From NCBI GenBank assembly GCA_038228695.1, contig JBBRPA010000006.1, forward strand, positions 17,484 to 81,483: a stretch of 64,000 bases of DNA. The letters run 5' to 3'. This stretch comes from DASVRZ01 sp038228695. GTDB taxonomy: Bacteria; Verrucomicrobiota; Verrucomicrobiia; Chthoniobacterales; DASVRZ01. This document shows positions 59,714 to 64,000 of the stretch, piece by piece. Position numbers and translations under genes: made by a program. Every line of letters begins with the position of its first letter. Position 1 is the stretch's first letter. The notes under the pieces are model-generated. The model had not been told where the DNA came from. It saw nothing but the letters and a program-made list of their open reading frames with translations, and ran no database searches.

Positions 59714-61477
59714 ATGCGACATGTGGGTAGCGACAATCCAAAAGCGAAAAAGCCGCGCCTCGGCACGGTGCTACGCGTCTTTGTTTACGTGCAACGCTAC
59801 CCGTGGATGGCCGCTGGCACCATCCTGAGTGCGGTCGTGACCACGCTGCTTGTGATCGTCTTTCCAACCGTCACGCAGCAGATCATCGACAAGGTGATCA
59901 TTGGCAAACAAGCCACGCTCCTCTGGCCGTTGGTTCTGACCGGATTAGGCGCGTTTTTTCTCCAAGATTTTTTCAATGCGCTTCGCATCCTCCTTAACAA
60001 CACCTTTGAGCAAAAGGTCATCTACGATCTTCGCAGCGATCTTTACGGTCATATCCAGCGGCTACCGTTGAACTGGTTCGACAACCGCTCCACGGGCGAC
60101 ATTATGACGCGTATTCTTGAGGATGTGAACGCGGTCGAGCGCGTCCTGATTGACGGGATCGAGCAGGGCACAGTGGCCGTGATGCAGATCGTGATCGTGG
60201 GCGGATTGATGTTCTACCAGCAGCCCGCGCTTGCGGGATTAGCTCTTTTACCGGTGCCTTTTTTGATCGCGGGTGCCCTGGCCTACACGCTCACTGCGCA
60301 CACTCGCTATCGCCAGCAACGCAAGGCCTCGTCGGCCATGAATTCCCTCCTGCACGATAACTTAGCCGGCATCCGACAGATCAAAACCTACGTTCGCGAG
60401 AACGAGGAACACGCGCACTTTAATACGATTAGCGGTCAGCTCCGCGAGGCGACTCTCGTGGTCATGCGCGCTTGGGCGCTCTACTCGCCCTCGATGAATT
60501 TTTTCACCTCCTGCGGACTAATCCTAATGTTAGCATTTGGCGGTCGTGCCGTGCTCGCGGGCACGATGCAACTGGGTGGCCTGACCGCGTTCATCATCCT
60601 CGCACGCCTCCTTTACGAACCGATCGGTCGCCTGCACAGCCTGAACCAACTCATCCAGTCCGGGCGCGCTGCTGGCGAGCGGGTTTTTGAAATTCTCGAC
60701 ACGCCTACCGAGACGGGTGCGGAGGATGTGGACACGGGCGAGCGGGTCGCAGGTGAGGTGCAGTATTCGAATGTTAGCTTTTCCTACTCGGACGATTTGC
60801 CGACGCTAAAAAATATTTCGCTCCACGCGCGGCCAGGCGAAACCATCGCACTTGTTGGCGCGACGGGAGCAGGGAAATCCACCCTCGTGAATCTGCTTAC
60901 CCGTTTTTATGAATACGATGGGGGCGAGATCACGATCGACGGCAAGCCGCTCTACGATTTTTCGAAGGCGGATCTGCGGGTCAATGTGGGCGTGGTCACG
61001 CAGGAAAGTTTTCTCTTCAACGGCACGATCCGCGACAATCTACTGCTCGGAAATCCACAGGCGACCGACGCGATGTTAGAACAGGCGACGCGCGCGGCCA
61101 ATGCTTGGGATTTCATCGCCCGGTTACCCGAGGGCCTCGCAACGAAAGTCGGCGAGCGCGGCATCAAGCTCAGCGTCGGCGAGAAGCAGCGCATCTCGAT
61201 CGCGCGCGCCTTACTGAAAGACCCGCCGATTCTCATTCTCGACGAGGCCACTGCGAGTGTGGACACCGAGACAGAGCGACAAATTCAGGAAGCACTCGGG
61301 CGTTTGTTAGTTCGCCGCACCAGTTTCGTGATCGCGCACCGGCTGAGCACCGTGCGACACGCCCAGCAGATTCTCGTCTTAGACAAAGGACGGATTGTCG
61401 AACGCGGGACGCACGAAGAACTCGTCGGGCTGGGTGGAATATACGCCCGGTTGAGCGCGACCAGCCTGCTTGGTTAG
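59714..61477 (+). CDS. MsbA-like ABC exporter
   Basis: A 587-residue fused permease-ATPase. Six membrane helices (about 20-330), coupling parts with FDNRSTGDIMTRILEDV, then Walker A LVGATGAGKST, signature LSVGEKQRI, Walker B ILILDEATASVD, and IAHRLSTVRHAQQILVL. It belongs to the lipid A/multidrug exporter group (MsbA). The start is chosen at the ATG at 59714; the frame is open to about 59615. It is divergent from lemA, and convergent with the pseudopilin-like gene that ends 5 bp after it. Confidence 0.88.
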   Translation: MRHVGSDNPKAKKPRLGTVLRVFVYVQRYPWMAAGTILSAVVTTLLVIVFPTVTQQIIDKVIIGKQATLLWPLVLTGLGAFFLQDFFNALRILLNNTFEQKVIYDLRSDLYGHIQRLPLNWFDNRSTGDIMTRILEDVNAVERVLIDGIEQGTVAVMQIVIVGGLMFYQQPALAGLALLPVPFLIAGALAYTLTAHTRYRQQRKASSAMNSLLHDNLAGIRQIKTYVRENEEHAHFNTISGQLREATLVVMRAWALYSPSMNFFTSCGLILMLAFGGRAVLAGTMQLGGLTAFIILARLLYEPIGRLHSLNQLIQSGRAAGERVFEILDTPTETGAEDVDTGERVAGEVQYSNVSFSYSDDLPTLKNISLHARPGETIALVGATGAGKSTLVNLLTRFYEYDGGEITIDGKPLYDFSKADLRVNVGVVTQESFLFNGTIRDNLLLGNPQATDAMLEQATRAANAWDFIARLPEGLATKVGERGIKLSVGEKQRISIARALLKDPPILILDEATASVDTETERQIQEALGRLLVRRTSFVIAHRLSTVRHAQQILVLDKGRIVERGTHEELVGLGGIYARLSATSLLG

Positions 61478-61481
61478 GAGC

Positions 61482-62219
61482 CTACTCAACCTGCGGAGCC
61501 AGCGCGCCAGGGAAAGGCTGCCAAGAAACCTCGGGCATAGCGTCGCCCGCTGCCGTGGTGGGTTCTGCGGAAAGAATTTCGCGTTTCACCGGAGCGACGT
61601 GCCCATCCAGAAAAAGGACGTGAGCAATCGCCGAGGGCGAGTCTGGCTTCCGATCGTAACGGTAGGAAACCGCGGGCGGCAGCAAGCCCGGATCGGTCGA
61701 GGCCGATTCGCTCAAGAAGATGACCGAGCGCGGACTTTGCACGTCGTAAATCGCATAGGCCGGTTGCGTCAGTGTCGGCTGCAGAAAGCGATTCATAGCG
61801 TAAGGAAAAATAAAAATCTCCCCTGTTTTACCGAACATTTTTTCCAGCCCCGGATCGCTCCAGATGATCGTTGAGTTGTCACTCTTTTTGAACCCGGGCT
61901 CGATCATTTTGCTGTAAGGAGCCTGCGAAAGATACGGCGGCAATGCATTATACCAAACGTCGTCCAAGGTCGAATCCGCTTGGGTCGGGCCCACCTGTGG
62001 CAGCCGGTTGTTGTGCTCGATCAGATAGAGGTTCAGGCCGATTCCCCATTGCACGAGATTGTTCATCGCGGCCACACTTTCTGACGATGTCTTACCCCGA
62101 CGCAGGAAAGGGATGAGCGCTGCTAGTAACATCAGCGTCAGCACCACTAACAAAAGAATTTCTCGCAGGGTGATCCCGCACTCTCGCAGGTTGCGCGACG
62201 GCAGTGGCAGCGGATTCAT
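61482..62219 (-). CDS. Pseudopilin-like exported protein
   Basis: A 245-residue protein. The leader ends in RECG, followed by ITLREILLLVVLTLMLLAALIPFL, so cleavage at the Gly puts Glu at +5, as in type IV pilin-like signals. The rest resembles DUF1559-type secreted proteins of PVC bacteria: AAMNNLVQWGIGLNLYLIE, DDVWYNALPPYL, and AIAHVLFLDGHVAPVKREI (the FLDGHV motif). The ATG at 62219 overlaps the TGA of the UshA-like gene (ATGA). Function unknown. Confidence 0.72.
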   Translation of the reverse strand: MNPLPLPSRNLRECGITLREILLLVVLTLMLLAALIPFLRRGKTSSESVAAMNNLVQWGIGLNLYLIEHNNRLPQVGPTQADSTLDDVWYNALPPYLSQAPYSKMIEPGFKKSDNSTIIWSDPGLEKMFGKTGEIFIFPYAMNRFLQPTLTQPAYAIYDVQSPRSVIFLSESASTDPGLLPPAVSYRYDRKPDSPSAIAHVLFLDGHVAPVKREILSAEPTTAAGDAMPEVSWQPFPGALAPQVE

Positions 62220-63727
62220 GGTGTGGGCGTGGGCTTGGGCGCAGGCTTCGCATACGTCCAACCGGACAAACGACTCTGGTCCGTGCTGGGGTCGTATTTT
62301 TTAATGAGATAGTCGGCAAAAAATTGGTATTCGGGACGCGGATCCGTGCTGCGAATCAACGGTGCTTTTTGCCAGCCCAGCGCGCGGGTCATTTCCCGGG
62401 CGAGGTAATTGGTCGTCGTCACCGTGATCGTGTCGCCCGTCTTCGCGGTGTCGGAAACGAGCACGTCGTATCTGGAAAAAATCTCGCCATTTTTAAAGAG
62501 CGAATCGTAGTCGGCGCGGGTGAGATCGAACTGCGCCACCTTGTTCTCCCAGGGCAGACTGTTGTAGATATCGCTGTAGCTCACGTTGCCTTTGCGCCAA
62601 GCGGCGCGGACGGAGTTGTTGGCATTGCCGCAGATCGCCACTTGCGTCCCGGGGACCGAGGCGAGGGCTTCCATGTAAAGGGAGAGCACCTCGCTCTCCT
62701 CCATGTCTTTGTTGATCGTTACGACCGGTTTGTCCGCCTTCTCGATCAAGTCTTTATAAGGCGCCAGCTTCTTCTCGATCTCCGGATCGGCAGGGGCGGT
62801 GTTGGCCACCATGTTTAAATTCGACTGGCTCACCATCACCCACTTTCCGTAAACGCGCTTGTAGTCGGCCCGGGAGAGCGAGAGCCCGCGATTATCGCGC
62901 AACACACTCAGCGAAACCGGTGGCTGCCAGCCCGGGTTCTTCGACGAAGCCAGCCAGCGGCCCGGATAAGGCATGTGACCAAGCACGGCATCGACGCTCC
63001 AGGTTTGCAACGTCTGGAGAAAGGTCGGCGGTTTGCCGTTCATTTGGAGAAATTTCATGCTCAACAACAAACGGAAGGTGTCCTCCGTTTTCTTCGAGAG
63101 TTTGCTCATCATCGCGGGGTAATCGCGCAGCGGCTGCGTCTGCTCGACCTGACCAAAGTAAGTCGGGAAACTCGCCTCGTTCCCCTTCACTGGCTCGTCC
63201 TCGTTGTAATTCGCCAGCAACTGCACTTCCAGCGGCCCTTTGCGCAACGAGGCCATCGTCACGGTGCCGGGTAGCGCCGTCATTCCCTGCGGATCCAGAA
63301 ACGGACAAAGCACTGGCATCCGTAACGGCTTCAACACCTCGGGCGTCAGATTCGCATCGAGATTGCTCAGCATCACCGCGTCGTAGTGCAATTCATTGAA
63401 AAACGACGTCACGTTTTTTGATTCCGTGACTGACGCGGCAAACGAGCCCGAGAGACTGTCGCCGAGATCGACCAGCAATACCTGCGTGCCCGTTTTTGCC
63501 GCCTCTTCCCGCACTCTTTTCACATAACCGGCGATGTAGGGATAATATTGGATCGCGCCGTTGTTGCGCAGACCATCTGGGACGATGTTGCCCCGCAGGC
63601 GCGCGGTGTGCAGCACGATCAGATCGGGCGCTTGAGGAGTCTTTCTGGTGCAGGATGGCGAACCGGCCAAAACCGTCAGAAGAAACACGGTGAAGAACCA
63701 AAAAAAGTGACTCCTAGTGGGATGCAT
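62216..63727 (-). CDS. Degenerate UshA-like 5'-nucleotidase family protein
   Basis: A 503-residue exported protein with an N-terminal hydrophobic signal ending near SPSC (possibly a lipobox). The metallophosphatase fold can be followed (LIVLHTARLRGNIVP, VLLVDLGDSLSGSFAAS, AVMLSNLDANLTPEVLKPL) and the C-terminal 5'-nucleotidase domain too (SVRAAWRKGNVSYSDIYNSLPWENKVAQFDLT). The metal site is changed: the usual DxHG after strand 1 is ARLRG and the GNHEFD motif is SNLDAN. Phosphatase activity is therefore doubtful. It is coupled to the pseudopilin-like gene. A tail of Pro/Lys/Thr ends the protein. Confidence 0.75.
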   Translation of the reverse strand: MHPTRSHFFWFFTVFLLTVLAGSPSCTRKTPQAPDLIVLHTARLRGNIVPDGLRNNGAIQYYPYIAGYVKRVREEAAKTGTQVLLVDLGDSLSGSFAASVTESKNVTSFFNELHYDAVMLSNLDANLTPEVLKPLRMPVLCPFLDPQGMTALPGTVTMASLRKGPLEVQLLANYNEDEPVKGNEASFPTYFGQVEQTQPLRDYPAMMSKLSKKTEDTFRLLLSMKFLQMNGKPPTFLQTLQTWSVDAVLGHMPYPGRWLASSKNPGWQPPVSLSVLRDNRGLSLSRADYKRVYGKWVMVSQSNLNMVANTAPADPEIEKKLAPYKDLIEKADKPVVTINKDMEESEVLSLYMEALASVPGTQVAICGNANNSVRAAWRKGNVSYSDIYNSLPWENKVAQFDLTRADYDSLFKNGEIFSRYDVLVSDTAKTGDTITVTTTNYLAREMTRALGWQKAPLIRSTDPRPEYQFFADYLIKKYDPSTDQSRLSGWTYAKPAPKPTPTP

Positions 63728-63924
63728 GAGCGTGACTTGATCGAAGACCTGCGAGTCTAGAGGGCAAACGGTCGGAGTCGAACCTTTTCGGGGCGATTTC
63801 GTGGACAGAATTTAGACCGGGTCGGCCGAGGTGCCGGAACGCTAAAATCCACTTGCCAGAGTGTTGAAACGCACGGAATATGAGGGCCTCATTTTTCAGC
63901 CGGGAATAACCGGTGAAGGAGAAT

Positions 63925-64000
63925 GACCCTATCGTCCAGAGGTCTAGGACACTCCCCTTTCACGGGAGTAACACGGGTTCGAATCCCGTTAGGGTCACCA
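63925..64000 (+). tRNA. tRNA-Glu (TTC), at the window end
   Basis: Acceptor GACCCTA pairs with TAGGGTC, the anticodon stem CTCCC/GGGAG encloses the anticodon TTC (63959-63961), the T arm has GGGTTCGAATCCC, and the 3' CCA is encoded and ends exactly at the window edge. Confidence 0.97.

Overview
The window looks like a chromosomal segment of a GC-rich, Gram-negative bacterium of the PVC group, most probably Verrucomicrobiota. This is inferred from gene content and architecture; no rRNA is present to prove it. Pointers are type-II-style pseudopilins without assembly genes, a lysine/alanine-rich histone H1-like protein, a plant/Bacteroides-type fucokinase/GDP-fucose pyrophosphorylase, an outer-membrane lipid transport (Mla) cassette, a stand-alone CoaC, and short dispersed intergenic repeats. 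Most genes are ordinary chromosomal genes. There is no prophage, CRISPR array or complete transposon.

Layout. 1-6.4 kb: end of an unknown gene, aroE, a two-gene envelope glycan unit (a glycosidase-like/GT2 fusion plus a GT87-like membrane protein), and the tRNA modification genes trmL and queA. 6.4-10.4 kb: an intergenic scar with a decayed antitoxin gene and the end of a MITE-like element, then a coupled M24 peptidase-ubiX-acyltransferase operon, a fuller copy of the MITE-like element, a HAD phosphatase and a DoxX-like protein. 10.5-14.1 kb: tRNA-Phe, an HtrA protease paired with a catalytically dead paralogue, a DUF1328 protein and tRNA-Pro. 14.2-20.8 kb: maeB, a HAD mutase-like gene, a DegT aminotransferase, an AbrB/PIN toxin-antitoxin pair and a secreted OB-fold/repeat protein. 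20.8-26.9 kb: a cyclase-STAND-TPR regulator and a purine salvage operon (adenosine deaminase, nucleosidase, purine permease).

27.2-31.5 kb holds five membrane or secreted proteins of unknown function, four of them tightly packed. 31.6-34.4 kb is a polyamine ABC importer (potC-potD-potB) without its ATPase. 34.4-39.2 kb has the FKP enzyme after fabG, then an SPFH protein with a C-terminal helix-turn-helix. 39.3-43.1 kb is a compact unit that I consider the best candidate for an undescribed system: an ExeA-like AAA ATPase with a tiny coupled gene, a MinD/FlhG-like ATPase, and two divergent zinc-ribbon genes. 43.2-48.9 kb is housekeeping: inositol-monophosphatase family, ruvB, H1-like protein, coaC-gmk-yicC, trpB.

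48.9-64 kb has a repeat-rich spacer, a PdeM-like phosphoesterase, a secreted protein with a pseudopilin, a subtilase with a P domain, an amine oxidase, a lemA-TPM-TPM-mlaE-mlaF-mlaD gene run, an MsbA-like exporter, a degenerate UshA-like protein coupled to another pseudopilin-like protein, and tRNA-Glu at the very end. Many neighbours are joined by ATGA, GTGA or TAATG overlaps, which I used to choose starts. All assignments rest on reading motifs by eye; no database search was run.
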